The notes under the pieces were generated by a model, which saw nothing but the letters and a program-made list of their open reading frames with translations, made no database searches and was not told the DNA's origin. A stretch of 64,000 nt of DNA from Polaribacter huanghezhanensis (lineage in GTDB: Bacteria; Bacteroidota; Bacteroidia; Flavobacteriales; Flavobacteriaceae). This document shows, piece after piece, positions 52,173 to 61,647 of this stretch. Within the stretch, counting starts at the first letter, position 1; the number at the start of each line of letters is the position of its first letter. Both the position numbers and the translations under genes were made by a program. Where the stretch lies: positions 1,612,001 to 1,676,000 of the forward strand of contig NZ_CP128595.1 of the NCBI RefSeq assembly GCF_030444335.1. The letters run 5' to 3'.

Positions 52173-53291
52173 TTAATTGCCATTTTTAGTATTGTCTTTC
52201 TTTTTTTTCTTACGTTTTAAAAAACTAAAAAAGCCTCCTTTTTTCTTTTTAGCTTTTTGTATTGTAGACTCAATTCTTCTACGAACTGGTTTTTTGCGAT
52301 TGTAATTATTATTGATTTTTTTTGCTTTCTTTTTAAATTTAAAGAAATCAAGGAGTCTTCCAAAGAATTTTTTCCTTCTTGTTGATACAGGTTTTTCGGC
52401 TACAATTATATTTCCTTTCTCGTCCAACAAATCAAATTTTGGAATATGTCTGTCTAAACGAAACGAAAATCCAAGTCCTGCATAAAACTCGGTTGTTTTT
52501 CCATTAAAATTTAACCGAGTTGAAGCATCAACCTGAAAATGTCTGCCCGATAAATATGCAATTCCTGTTCCGAAATTAGTGTTGGTTTGATATGTATTAT
52601 AACGTCCTTGATGTTCTAAAAAAGTGCTCCAATCATCATTAAAAGCGTAAGTTCCTGTAATAATATAGGAGAATTCGGAATACAAGCTTCCAATATAATC
52701 ATAATAAATGTTGGTAATAATATTTAATTTTTCGGATAGATTATTTTGTAGTAATATGCCAAATTTAGGCGTTAAACCTTCGAGTTTATAAATGTCGTTT
52801 ACCAAATTTGTGTTGATTCCAACATAGATGGCTACAGAGGGAATCGCTCTTTTCCAATCAAAAGCATGTCTGCGTTTCCAACTTCTAACTTCTTTAGATT
52901 TGTCTTCGTATTTTTGATGAAAAACTAAATATTTTGCTCCGAAAGACAATTCGCTAATTCCTGTTGTATTGTAAGAAGATGTAAATACATTTTTAAAAGC
53001 TACTTTGTCTTTTTGAAGTGTAAAATTTGTGTTGAACTCTAGTTTTTCATCAAAAAAACTGGTTCTAAAAACCATGTTATAGCCAAATGAATTTGGAATG
53101 GTAAAAGTTCTTACAATTTTAGAAGAATTATAAAAAAGCCCCGTTTCAAGTTGATAAATACCCGTTCCAACACTATACGGACTTTCAGAAAAACCAGGTC
53201 TGTTGGAGTTGATTACATTTGTGTATTGAGCATTTAAAAGATAACTGCTACATATAAAAAAGAAAAAAAGAATCTTTTTAATCATATTCAT
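52173..53291 (-). CDS. Outer-membrane beta-barrel protein with lysine-rich tail
   Basis: A 372-residue exported protein with signal peptide to about residue 21 (FICSSYLLNAQ). The start VINSNRPGFSESPYSVGTGIYQLETGLFY is typical of the phenol-degradation MetA-like/transporter barrel family (PF13557-type). Beta strands continue to about 280 (EFYAGLGFSFRL). Residues about 300-372 are extraordinarily basic (RKKFFGRLLDFFKFKKKAKK..., ending KRKKKKKDNTKNGN) with alternating KKK and Phe-rich patches. The tail would face the periplasm, where it might bind peptidoglycan or nucleic acid. It stands alone between the acetyltransferase-like gene (27 bases) and the divergent polysaccharide operon. Confidence 0.8.
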   Translation of the reverse strand: MNMIKKILFFFFICSSYLLNAQYTNVINSNRPGFSESPYSVGTGIYQLETGLFYNSSKIVRTFTIPNSFGYNMVFRTSFFDEKLEFNTNFTLQKDKVAFKNVFTSSYNTTGISELSFGAKYLVFHQKYEDKSKEVRSWKRRHAFDWKRAIPSVAIYVGINTNLVNDIYKLEGLTPKFGILLQNNLSEKLNIITNIYYDYIGSLYSEFSYIITGTYAFNDDWSTFLEHQGRYNTYQTNTNFGTGIAYLSGRHFQVDASTRLNFNGKTTEFYAGLGFSFRLDRHIPKFDLLDEKGNIIVAEKPVSTRRKKFFGRLLDFFKFKKKAKKINNNYNRKKPVRRRIESTIQKAKKKKGGFFSFLKRKKKKKDNTKNGN

Positions 53292-53443
53292 TTTTGGGGT
53301 AATTCGTCAACGATGCGCTATCTTTTTGCAGATAAACACAAACATACAGCAAAAAAATCACACGTCATATTTAAGAAATTGCTTTTTTAAACATTCGCAA
53401 TGTTTTTTGTATCATCTTAACGTTTAAATTGCTGTCAAATTGT

Positions 53444-53451
53444 TACTTTTG
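53444..53451 (+). promoter_or_regulatory. -7 element for the polysaccharide operon
   Basis: TACTTTTG, exact TAnnTTTG, 39 bases before the DUF4834 start codon. Between 53292 and 53443 I see no other feature. Confidence 0.5.
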
Positions 53452-53490
53452 GAGTAATTTTTACAATCATATAAAACAATTACAATACAA

Positions 53491-53742
53491 ATGGGTTTAT
53501 TAAGAACAATACTGTTTATTTTACTCTTTTATTATGGGTTTAAGATGATATCTAGATATGTGCTTCCTTTTTTCTTAAAAAGATTTATAAATAACGTTCA
53601 AGACAGAGCAAATCAACAATATCAAAAGCAACAGCAGCCAAATGTAAAAGTTGGAGAAACGATCATTGATAAAAAGCCAAATACAAATAATCAAAGCAAT
53701 AATTCTGTTGGAGAATATGTTGATTATGAAGAAGTAGAGTAG
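53491..53742 (+). CDS. DUF4834-family small membrane protein
   Basis: An 83-residue protein, one N-terminal membrane helix (about 4-30, LLRTILFILLFYYGFKMI) then a Gln/Asn-rich cytoplasmic tail ending GEYVDYEEVE, as in flavobacterial DUF4834 proteins. Function unknown. It is the first gene of the operon; the YfhO gene starts one base after its stop. Confidence 0.88.
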   Translation: MGLLRTILFILLFYYGFKMISRYVLPFFLKRFINNVQDRANQQYQKQQQPNVKVGETIIDKKPNTNNQSNNSVGEYVDYEEVE

Positions 53743-53743
53743 G

Positions 53744-56149
53744 ATGAAAATAAAAAAAACCTTTCCATATTTAATCGCAATTTTAATTTTTGTAATTGCA
53801 TCAGTTTTATACTTTAATCCTGTTTTAAAAGGACAAAAAATAAAACAAAGCGACATTACTCAGTTTAAAGGAATGTCTAAAGAAATTGCAGATTACAGAG
53901 TAGAAAAAGGGGAAGAACCGTATTGGACGGGTTCGGCTTTTAGCGGAATGCCAGCGTATCAATTAAGTGCGTATTATCCGAATGATTATATTAAAATGTT
54001 AGACAGTACGTTGCGTTTTTTACCAAGACCAGCAGATTATGTTTTCTTATATTTCTTAGGTTTTTTCTTGCTTTTATCAGCCTTAAAAGTAGAATGGAAA
54101 TTAGCCATTTTAGGCGCTTTGTCTTTTGGTTTTTCTACCTATTTAATTATCATTTTTGGCGCGGGGCATAATGCAAAAGCGCATGCAATTGCTTATATGC
54201 CAATGGTAATGGCTGGTGTTTTATGGGTTTTTCGAAAAAAATATTTACTCGGATTTGTTATTGCTGCTTTAGCAATGGCATTAGAAATCAACTCCAATCA
54301 TCCACAAATGACGTATTATTTAGGATTTACGTTATTAATTTTGGGAATTGTAAAACTAATTGATGCTATTCAAGAAAAAGCATACAAACCTTTTATAAAA
54401 CAATCAGTAGTTATTGTTTTTGCAATGGTTTTAGGGCTTGGTGTAAATTCTACGCGTTTATTAGCGATGAAAGAATATGCCAGTTTTAGTACTCGAGGTA
54501 AAACGGAATTAACAATTGAACCAAATGGTGCGCCAAAACAAGTTACAGAAGGTTTATCAAAAGAATACATTACAGAATATAGTTACGGTTTAGCAGAAAC
54601 AATGAACTTATTTATTCCGCGTTTTATGGGCGGCGGAACCTATGAAGAGTTAGGGAAAAACTCTAGTTTTTACGAAACTTTAAAATCGCATCCACAAATT
54701 GGTCCAGTACAAGCATCGCAAGCCTCAAAACAAGTGTTAACCTATTGGGGAGATCAAACAATTATAGAAGCACCAGCGTATATTGGAGCAGTAATTGTTT
54801 TTTTATTTTTGTTAGGAATTTTTTTAGTTAAAGGAACGCTTAAAAAATGGCTGGTTGCAGCAACAATCTTTTCAATTGTGTTAAGTTGGGGTAAAAATTT
54901 TGAAATTATTACCAATTTATTTATCGATTATGTGCCTTTATACAATAAGTTTAGAGCAGTTTCATCCATCCAAGTAATTGCAGAAATTTGCATTCCGTTA
55001 TTAGGAATTTTAGCCTTAAAAGAATTCTTTTCTAAAGAAATTTCTTCAGATGAAAAGAAGAATGCATTAAAAAAAGCATTTTATATTTTAAGCGGAATTG
55101 TAGTTTTCTTTCTGATTTTTGGATCCAATTTATTTTCTTTTGAAGGATTTAGAGATACTAATTATCAGCAAATTCCTGGTTTGGTTGAAGCGTTAATTTC
55201 TGACAGAAAAGCAATGTTATTTGACGATAGTTTACGCTCATTAATATTGATTTCAATTTCGTTTGCAATTTTATGGTTTTTCCTTAAAAACAAATTGAAT
55301 CAAACCAAATCAATTGTTGCATTTGCCGTCATCATTTTATTTGATTTAGTTTCTGTAGATATCAATTATGTCAATAAAGATTCGTTTGAAAAAGCAAGAA
55401 ATATCGAAAAACCATTTCAATTAACGGCTATTGACAAACAAATTTTAAAAGATAAAAGTTATTACAGAGTTGCCAATTTTCCAAGTCCGTTACAAGACGG
55501 AAGAACCTCGTATTTTTTCAATTCTATTGGTGGTTATCATGCTGCAAAGATGGGGCGTTATCAAGAGTTGTTTGATTATCAAATTGCAAAAAACAACATG
55601 GAAGTTTTAAACATGTTAAATGCCAAATATTTTATCATTCCAGATCAAAAAGGAAACAAATCTGTACATGAAAATCCAGATGCAAATGGGAGCGTTTGGT
55701 TTGTGTCAAATCTAAAATTAGTGAATTCTGCGGATGAAGAGATAAAGGCATTAGACAGTTTAAAAACGAAAACAGAAGCCGTAATTGATGCAAGTAAATT
55801 TAAAGTTGAAAATAATTTTAAAAGAGATTCTCTAGCAACAATTAAACTAACAAAATATGATGTTACAACATTAACGTATGAGTCTAGTGCTGCGAAAAAT
55901 CAGTTTGCGGTCTTTTCTGAAATCTATTATAAAGATGGTTGGAATGCGTATGTTGATGGAAAATTAATGCCGTATTATAGAGTTGATTATGTATTGCGCG
56001 GAATGGAAATTCCTGCAGGGAAACACACCATAAAATTCAAATTTGAACCGACAATCATAAAAAAAGGAAATACGATAACATTAACATCTTACTTCTTGTT
56101 GTTGATCATTCCGATTGGATGGTTTTTTTACGAAAAGAAGAAAAAATAG
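53744..56149 (+). CDS. YfhO-family membrane protein
   Basis: An 801-residue membrane protein with about 12 helices. The extracytoplasmic part includes GSAFSGMPAYQLSAYYPND near 60 and the late domain VFSEIYYKDGWNAYVDGKLMPYYRVDYVLRGMEIPAGKHTIKFKFEP, the YfhO signature. YfhO proteins are polytopic GT-C-like enzymes; B. subtilis YfhO glycosylates lipoteichoic acid. A glycosyl transfer to an envelope polymer is therefore plausible. It is placed directly upstream of two glycosyltransferases, an epimerase and a flippase. Confidence 0.92.
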   Translation: MKIKKTFPYLIAILIFVIASVLYFNPVLKGQKIKQSDITQFKGMSKEIADYRVEKGEEPYWTGSAFSGMPAYQLSAYYPNDYIKMLDSTLRFLPRPADYVFLYFLGFFLLLSALKVEWKLAILGALSFGFSTYLIIIFGAGHNAKAHAIAYMPMVMAGVLWVFRKKYLLGFVIAALAMALEINSNHPQMTYYLGFTLLILGIVKLIDAIQEKAYKPFIKQSVVIVFAMVLGLGVNSTRLLAMKEYASFSTRGKTELTIEPNGAPKQVTEGLSKEYITEYSYGLAETMNLFIPRFMGGGTYEELGKNSSFYETLKSHPQIGPVQASQASKQVLTYWGDQTIIEAPAYIGAVIVFLFLLGIFLVKGTLKKWLVAATIFSIVLSWGKNFEIITNLFIDYVPLYNKFRAVSSIQVIAEICIPLLGILALKEFFSKEISSDEKKNALKKAFYILSGIVVFFLIFGSNLFSFEGFRDTNYQQIPGLVEALISDRKAMLFDDSLRSLILISISFAILWFFLKNKLNQTKSIVAFAVIILFDLVSVDINYVNKDSFEKARNIEKPFQLTAIDKQILKDKSYYRVANFPSPLQDGRTSYFFNSIGGYHAAKMGRYQELFDYQIAKNNMEVLNMLNAKYFIIPDQKGNKSVHENPDANGSVWFVSNLKLVNSADEEIKALDSLKTKTEAVIDASKFKVENNFKRDSLATIKLTKYDVTTLTYESSAAKNQFAVFSEIYYKDGWNAYVDGKLMPYYRVDYVLRGMEIPAGKHTIKFKFEPTIIKKGNTITLTSYFLLLIIPIGWFFYEKKKK

Positions 56150-56158
56150 AGGAACTTT

Positions 56159-57382
56159 ATGAATATTGGAATGCTATTGAACGGAAATTATCCGGCAGAT
56201 ATTAGAGTTCGTAAAGAAGCTGAAACCTTAGTGGAAAATAATCATTCTGTTTTTGTCTTGTGTAAAAAAAATGCTGATGAAAAAGAATACGAAGTTGTTA
56301 ATGGCGTTCAAATTATTCGAAAAATTGAATATAAAAATTTAGCGCACGAAGGCATCATTGATGTCATTGCTTCTGTTGGTTTTGTACACCCTTTTTTTAA
56401 AGACGAATTACCTTATTTTATCAAAGAAAATAAAATTGAGGTATTGCATGTGCACGATTTACCCTTGGCAAAAACTGCTTTTTTAATGGCGAAAAAAAAA
56501 CATTTAAAAACAGTCTTAGATTTACACGAGAATTATCCTGCCGCTTTAATGACATGGTTTTCTTGGCGTAAAAATCCAATTATTAGATTAAAAAATAGTT
56601 TGTTTTTTAGTTATAAAAGATGGCGAAAATACGAATCTAGAATCATTAAAAAATTTGATATTTTAATTGCTGTTGTTGATGAAATGAAACAACGATTAAT
56701 TGAGCAACACAACATTTCTGAAAGCAAAATTGTGATTGTTCCTAATTCAGAAAAAAAAGAATTTATCAAAAATTTTGACGATTCAGCTTCGAATTATTTC
56801 AGCAATTTAGAAGATAAATTCATCATTTCTTATGTTGGCGGATTTGGTCCGCACAGAGGTTTACACACTGCTATTTTAGGAATGAAAGCAATTTCTATGA
56901 AAATTCCAAATGCTTTTTTAGTGTTGGTCGGACCAGCAAATAAGGATGTTAGAAACCATTTACAAAACATCATCAATCAAAATAAGTTACAAGATTTTGT
57001 TGAAATAAGAGGGAGAGAACCTTTTAAAAACGTGGTGAATATTATGAAAAATTCTTCTGTAAATATCATTCCGCATATTTCTAACGAACATACAGAAAGT
57101 GCTGTTCCTCATAAGTTTTATCAAATTTTGTTATCAGGAAAACCATTATTGGTTTCTGATTGTGCTCCAATGAAAAGATTGATACATCAATTTGAAATTG
57201 GGACGTGTTTTGAATCTGAAAATCCGCAGAGTTTTGCAAATGCAATTGAAGAAATTCATGCTGATTACGATGTTGCCATGCAAAAAGCAAAGAAAGGAAA
57301 TGACGAATCTTTAAATGGTGAACTTAATTGGGAATTTACTTCAAAAAACTTAGTACATTTATACAATAACTTAGGTAATTGA
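56159..57382 (+). CDS. Glycosyltransferase, GT4-like (1)
   Basis: A 407-residue GT-B glycosyltransferase. N-terminal MNIGMLLNGNYPADIRVRKEAETL, then LHVHDLPLAKTAFLMAKKK and LDLHENYPAALMTWF. The C-terminal domain has ISYVGGFGPHRGLHTAILGMK, VLVGPAN, and the donor-site loop NIIPHISNEHTESAVPHKFYQILLSGKPLLVSDC, where GT4 enzymes carry the conserved glutamates. Sugar and acceptor are not identifiable. Its TGA stop overlaps the TTG start of the next gene. Confidence 0.9.
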   Translation: MNIGMLLNGNYPADIRVRKEAETLVENNHSVFVLCKKNADEKEYEVVNGVQIIRKIEYKNLAHEGIIDVIASVGFVHPFFKDELPYFIKENKIEVLHVHDLPLAKTAFLMAKKKHLKTVLDLHENYPAALMTWFSWRKNPIIRLKNSLFFSYKRWRKYESRIIKKFDILIAVVDEMKQRLIEQHNISESKIVIVPNSEKKEFIKNFDDSASNYFSNLEDKFIISYVGGFGPHRGLHTAILGMKAISMKIPNAFLVLVGPANKDVRNHLQNIINQNKLQDFVEIRGREPFKNVVNIMKNSSVNIIPHISNEHTESAVPHKFYQILLSGKPLLVSDCAPMKRLIHQFEIGTCFESENPQSFANAIEEIHADYDVAMQKAKKGNDESLNGELNWEFTSKNLVHLYNNLGN

Positions 57383-58653
57383 AAGTACTAATTATAACAT
57401 ATTATTGGCCGCCTTCTGGCGGTTCTGGAGTGCAACGTTGGTTGAAATTTGTAAAATACTTACAAGATTTTGGAGTTGAACCTGTTGTTTATACGGTTGA
57501 AAACCCAAAATATCCAATTTTAGATGCTTCTTTAGAAAAGGAGATTCCGAAAAATATCACCATTTTAAAAGAACCAATTTGGGAGCCAAACAATATTTTA
57601 TCATTTTTTAAAAAGGAAAATACACAACAATCTGCAGGATTTTTAAATCCAAATCCGACTTTTTTTGGAAAAATATTACAATATATTAGAGCCAATTATT
57701 TTATTCCTGATGCGCGTAAATTTTGGATACAACCTTCGGTAAAGTATTTAAAAAAATATCTATCAGAACATAAAATTGATGCAGTAATAACTTCGGGCCC
57801 GCCGCACAGTTTGCATTTAATCGGATTGGAATTAAAAAAAGCATTGAACATCAAATGGATTTCAGATTTTAGAGATCCGTGGACAGAGATTGATTATTTT
57901 GAACAATTGCCATTGACCAAAAAATCAATTCGACTGCATCAACAATTAGAGCAAGAAGTTGTAGAAAAATCAGATGCTGTTTTAGTTGTCGGACAAACAA
58001 TGAAAGAGAATTTTTCTAAATTCTCTAAGAATATTCACGTCATAACAAACGGATTTGACAACGACATAGATTCTACCTCAATAACTTTAGATAAAAAATT
58101 CACCATTACACATGTTGGTTTGATGAATGCAGATAGAAACCCAATTTCGTTATGGAAAGCAATTTCTGATATTTGTAATGAGAATGCTGATTTTACAGCT
58201 GATTATGAAATCCAATTTGTAGGAAAGATAGCCTCCGAAGTTCGCCATAGTTTAGAAGAATATCAAATAAAAAAGGTGTTAGATGTTGGTTATGTTTCGC
58301 ATCAAGAAGTAACCAAATATCAACAAAAAGCGCAAGTTTTATTGTTGGCAGTAAACAATGTAAAAAGCGCAAAAGGCGTTATTACAGGAAAAATATTTGA
58401 GTATTTACAAGCAAAACGTCCTATATTAGCTATTGGGCCAACAAATGGCGATTTGGCAGAGATTTTAAAGGAAACAAATGCAGGAACAATTGTAAATTTT
58501 AACGATGTAGAAAATCTAAAAAAAGAAATTTTACAATTGTATAGTTCTTTTAAAAACGGAAATTTAGAATCAAAATCTAACAATATAGAGCACTATCATC
58601 GCAGAAATTTAACTGAGAAATTAGCACACATCATTAAAGAAACCGTTTCGTAA
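57379..58653 (+). CDS. Glycosyltransferase, GT4-like (2)
   Basis: A 424-residue GT-B glycosyltransferase. The start is a TTG at 57379-57381 overlapping the previous stop (TTGA); homologues begin KVLIITYYWPPSGGSGVQRW so this start is right and no ATG is available. Other features: SGPPHSLHLIGLELKKAL, WISDFRDPWTEIDYF, then VGLMNADRNP and GKIFEYLQAKRPILAIGP in the C-terminal donor domain. It should add a second sugar to the polysaccharide unit built by this operon. Confidence 0.9.
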   Translation: MKVLIITYYWPPSGGSGVQRWLKFVKYLQDFGVEPVVYTVENPKYPILDASLEKEIPKNITILKEPIWEPNNILSFFKKENTQQSAGFLNPNPTFFGKILQYIRANYFIPDARKFWIQPSVKYLKKYLSEHKIDAVITSGPPHSLHLIGLELKKALNIKWISDFRDPWTEIDYFEQLPLTKKSIRLHQQLEQEVVEKSDAVLVVGQTMKENFSKFSKNIHVITNGFDNDIDSTSITLDKKFTITHVGLMNADRNPISLWKAISDICNENADFTADYEIQFVGKIASEVRHSLEEYQIKKVLDVGYVSHQEVTKYQQKAQVLLLAVNNVKSAKGVITGKIFEYLQAKRPILAIGPTNGDLAEILKETNAGTIVNFNDVENLKKEILQLYSSFKNGNLESKSNNIEHYHRRNLTEKLAHIIKETVS

Positions 58654-58658
58654 TTTTT

Positions 58659-59744
58659 ATGAAAAAAATAGTAACCATTTTAGGAGCAAGACCACAATTT
58701 GTAAAAGCTGCAGTTTTAAGTAGAATTATAAAACAGCATCAACAAATAGAAGAAATTATTATTCATACTGGTCAACATTTTGACGCGAATATGAGTGCTG
58801 TTTTTTTTGATGAAATGGAAATTCCAAAACCAAAATATAATTTAGCAATAAATAGTTTAAGTCATGGCGCAATGACTGGACAAATGTTAGAGAAAATTGA
58901 AGCTGTTTTATTAGATGAAAAACCAGATGCTGTTGTTGTGTATGGAGATACAAACTCAACCATTGCAGGTTCTTTAGCGGCTAAAAAACTGCATATAAAA
59001 GTAATTCATATAGAAGCTGGTTTACGTTCTTTTAATATGAAGATGCCAGAAGAAATCAACCGAATTTTAACAGACAGGATTTCTGATTTGTTGTGTTGTC
59101 CAACAGAAACTGCCATCAAAAATTTACACAATGAAGGTTTTGATAATTTGCCAATCAAAATTGTGAAAAATGGCGATATTATGAAAGATGCAGTGGAGTA
59201 TTACAGCAAAACATCCGCAGAAAAATCTTCTATAATTGCTGATTTAGAGTTAAATAAAAACGAATTTGTGTTGGCAACAATTCATCGACAAGAAAACACA
59301 GATGATGTAGAGAAATTAAAATCGATTTTTGCTGCGTTAGAAGAAATCAATAAAGAATGTCCTGTTGTTTTACCTTTGCATCCTAGAACAAAAAAAATAT
59401 TAGTACAGCATCATATTCAACCAAAAATCACTTTGATAGATCCTGTTGGTTATTTTGCCATGTTAGAATTATTAAAACATTGTAAACTCGTAATTTCGGA
59501 TAGTGGCGGATTACAAAAGGAAGCATTTTTTAATAAAAGAAATTGCATTACTGTAAGAGAAGAAACCGAATGGATTGAATTGGTAGAAAACGGTTTTGCA
59601 GAAATCGTTGGAAGCAATCAATCTAAAATTATACATGCATTTCACAAGTTTAAAAATGCAAAAATGGATTTTAATAAAGAACTTTATGGGAATAGGGTTG
59701 GAGAAAGTATTCATCAATCTATTTTAACATTGTTAACTAAATAA
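58659..59744 (+). CDS. wecB: UDP-GlcNAc 2-epimerase (non-hydrolysing)
   Basis: A 361-residue enzyme interconverting UDP-GlcNAc and UDP-ManNAc. Motifs include LGARPQFVKAA, HTGQHFDANMS, VYGDTNSTIAGSLAAKKL, VIHIEAGLRSFNMKMPEEINR, LATIHRQENTDD and SDSGGLQKEAFF. ManNAc-type sugars are precursors of many surface polysaccharides. Lies 5 bases after the second glycosyltransferase gene. Confidence 0.95.
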   Translation: MKKIVTILGARPQFVKAAVLSRIIKQHQQIEEIIIHTGQHFDANMSAVFFDEMEIPKPKYNLAINSLSHGAMTGQMLEKIEAVLLDEKPDAVVVYGDTNSTIAGSLAAKKLHIKVIHIEAGLRSFNMKMPEEINRILTDRISDLLCCPTETAIKNLHNEGFDNLPIKIVKNGDIMKDAVEYYSKTSAEKSSIIADLELNKNEFVLATIHRQENTDDVEKLKSIFAALEEINKECPVVLPLHPRTKKILVQHHIQPKITLIDPVGYFAMLELLKHCKLVISDSGGLQKEAFFNKRNCITVREETEWIELVENGFAEIVGSNQSKIIHAFHKFKNAKMDFNKELYGNRVGESIHQSILTLLTK

Positions 59745-59752
59745 ATTTTTCA

Positions 59753-61213
59753 TTGGGAATTGTTTTAAATCAATCGTTTAAAAACACAATTATCACTTTC
59801 GGAGCATTCGGAATTGGTGGTGTAAATGCGTTGTTTTTATATACTAATTTCTTAACGGACGAATATTATGGTTTGGTTACTTTTTTATTATCAACTGCAA
59901 ATTTGTTGATGCCTTTAACTGCTTTTGGTGTACAATATTCTATCGTTAAGTTTTTCTCGTCGTACACTTCTAAGCTAGAAAAAGATAAATTTTTGAGCTC
60001 ATCTTTGGTGTTTCCATTGCTAATTGCATTGCCATTTGGATTTTTTGGAACTGTATTTTACGAGCAAATTAGCAACTATTTGTCTTTAGAAAACCCGATT
60101 ATAAAAGAGTTTACTTGGGTTATTTATTTAGTGGCAATTGCAACCGCGTATTTCGAAATTTTTTATGCTTGGGCAAAAGTGCAAATGCAATCGGTTTTTG
60201 GAAATATTTTAAAAGAAATGTTTTCTAGAATAATTGTAATGATTTTGTTAATATTAATTTTTTTTAAAGTTATTGATCAAGTTGAATTTATTTATTATTT
60301 AACCGGAGCTTATTTTATTCGCGCACTTATCATGCTTTTGTATGCATTAAAATTATACACGCCAAAGTTTACTTTTCAATTGCCAGAAAATTATAAAGAA
60401 GTATTTAAATACGCTTCGTATATCATTTTAGCAGGTTCTGCAGGAGCAATTTTATTGGATATTGATAAATTTATGATTCCGCAAAAAGAAGCAATTGCGT
60501 ACACAGCATATTATTCTGTCGGGGTGTATATTGCATCCTTATTAGAAGCTCCAGGAAGAGCGATGGCACAAATTGTGCAACCAATTACCGCAAAGGCTTT
60601 AAACGAAAATAATGCACTAGAAATTAATAAATTATACAAAAGCACATCCATTAATTTAGTATTAATCTGCGGATTGTTTTTCTTGCTGATAAATCTAAAT
60701 ATCAGTCAAGGATATTTATTGATTGATGAAAAATATTCTCAAGGAATTTGGGTTGTGTTTATGATTTCTGTAGCAAAATTATACACAATGGCATTGGGAA
60801 ATAACGGCGCAATCATTTCGAATTCTAAATACTATAAAATTTTATTACCATATTCTATTGCAATGGCGTTGGCTGTAATTATTTTAAATAATTGGTTTAT
60901 TTCTCTTTATAGAATGAACGGAGCAGCATTATCTACATTAATTGTTTTATTGTTTTTTAATACAATTAAGATTTGGTACGTAAAAAAGAAATTCAATATT
61001 CTACCTTTTACGATTAAAACAATCTATTTGCTTTTGATTTTAGTAGTTATATATGGCTTGTTTTTCTTTTGGGATTTTAAATTTCATCCACTAATTAATA
61101 TCGGATTAAAAGGAACTTTAATAACTGTTTTGTACTTGGTTAGTATTTACAAATTAAAGATTTCTTCTGATATCAATACGATCATCAATAAGTTTATAAA
61201 AAGCAATCAATAG
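59753..61213 (+). CDS. Polysaccharide flippase (Wzx/MATE-like)
   Basis: A 486-residue protein with 12-14 membrane helices and few charged loops, the plan of Wzx O-unit flippases. N-terminal NQSFKNTIITFGAFGIGGVNALFLYTNFLTDEYYG is typical of flavobacterial members. Translation begins at TTG 59753 (MGIVLNQSF) since no ATG precedes this conserved start. It would flip lipid-linked sugar units assembled by the upstream genes. Its 3' end overlaps the convergent DUF6122 gene by 20 bases. Confidence 0.9.
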   Translation: MGIVLNQSFKNTIITFGAFGIGGVNALFLYTNFLTDEYYGLVTFLLSTANLLMPLTAFGVQYSIVKFFSSYTSKLEKDKFLSSSLVFPLLIALPFGFFGTVFYEQISNYLSLENPIIKEFTWVIYLVAIATAYFEIFYAWAKVQMQSVFGNILKEMFSRIIVMILLILIFFKVIDQVEFIYYLTGAYFIRALIMLLYALKLYTPKFTFQLPENYKEVFKYASYIILAGSAGAILLDIDKFMIPQKEAIAYTAYYSVGVYIASLLEAPGRAMAQIVQPITAKALNENNALEINKLYKSTSINLVLICGLFFLLINLNISQGYLLIDEKYSQGIWVVFMISVAKLYTMALGNNGAIISNSKYYKILLPYSIAMALAVIILNNWFISLYRMNGAALSTLIVLLFFNTIKIWYVKKKFNILPFTIKTIYLLLILVVIYGLFFFWDFKFHPLINIGLKGTLITVLYLVSIYKLKISSDINTIINKFIKSNQ

Positions 61214-61502
61214 CATCTGCAAGAATGTGTAATAGTAATCCAATCGCTAAGATTCTAGATTTTTTCCAAATCAATAATAGAAAATAAATTGCAATTGCAA
61301 TATAACTGTGTAATGGATGAAAATTAATACTACATCTGTTCGGGTCAAAAATGGGGTTTGCCAATAAATGATCTACATCTATAAACATCGTTGCAATAAA
61401 AATAAGGTACACTTTTTTCCAGTTTTCTTTAAAAAACGCACCTGCAATTATTGCAGGAACAATAAAGTGAAAGCTATAATGTACTAGAAATTTTAATTCC
61501 AT
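61194..61502 (-). CDS. DUF6122-family membrane protein (YdjM/DUF457-like)
   Basis: A 102-residue protein from the ATG at 61500-61502 (MELKFLVHYSFHF); a longer frame to 61556 would translate through the terminator stem and is rejected. Three membrane helices with FIDVDHLLANP, NFHPLHSYIAIA and HILADAIDCFL. These His/Asp motifs resemble the membrane-bound metal-dependent hydrolase group of YdjM. Function unknown. The coding region overlaps the end of the flippase gene. Confidence 0.83.
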   Translation of the reverse strand: MELKFLVHYSFHFIVPAIIAGAFFKENWKKVYLIFIATMFIDVDHLLANPIFDPNRCSINFHPLHSYIAIAIYFLLLIWKKSRILAIGLLLHILADAIDCFL

Positions 61503-61513
61503 TTTGTAAAAAT

Positions 61514-61545
61514 AAAAAAGACTTGTGGTTAAACAAGTCTTTTTT
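61514..61545. terminator. Bidirectional terminator
   Basis: AAAAAAGACTTGT / ACAAGTCTTTTTT, 13-bp stem with loop GGTTAA, followed by a T-run to 61548 on the plus strand and by T-rich sequence on the minus strand. It can end the polysaccharide operon and the wbqC/crp transcript, and lies only 11 bases upstream of the DUF6122 start. Confidence 0.8.
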
Positions 61546-61647
61546 TTAATAAACAACTAGGGGATAGTAAATTTATCAAGGAACATTCTTCTGCCAAAGG
61601 TAGAAGAATATCTAATGTTAGTAGTTAACATATGTTAAGAGATCGTT

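Noticed and set aside
61585..61609. Hairpin ATTCTTCTGCC/GGTAGAAGAAT as a second terminator after the Crp/Fnr gene
   Set aside because: One G-U pair and no U-tract follow on the minus strand; the stem at 61514-61545 is a better terminator.
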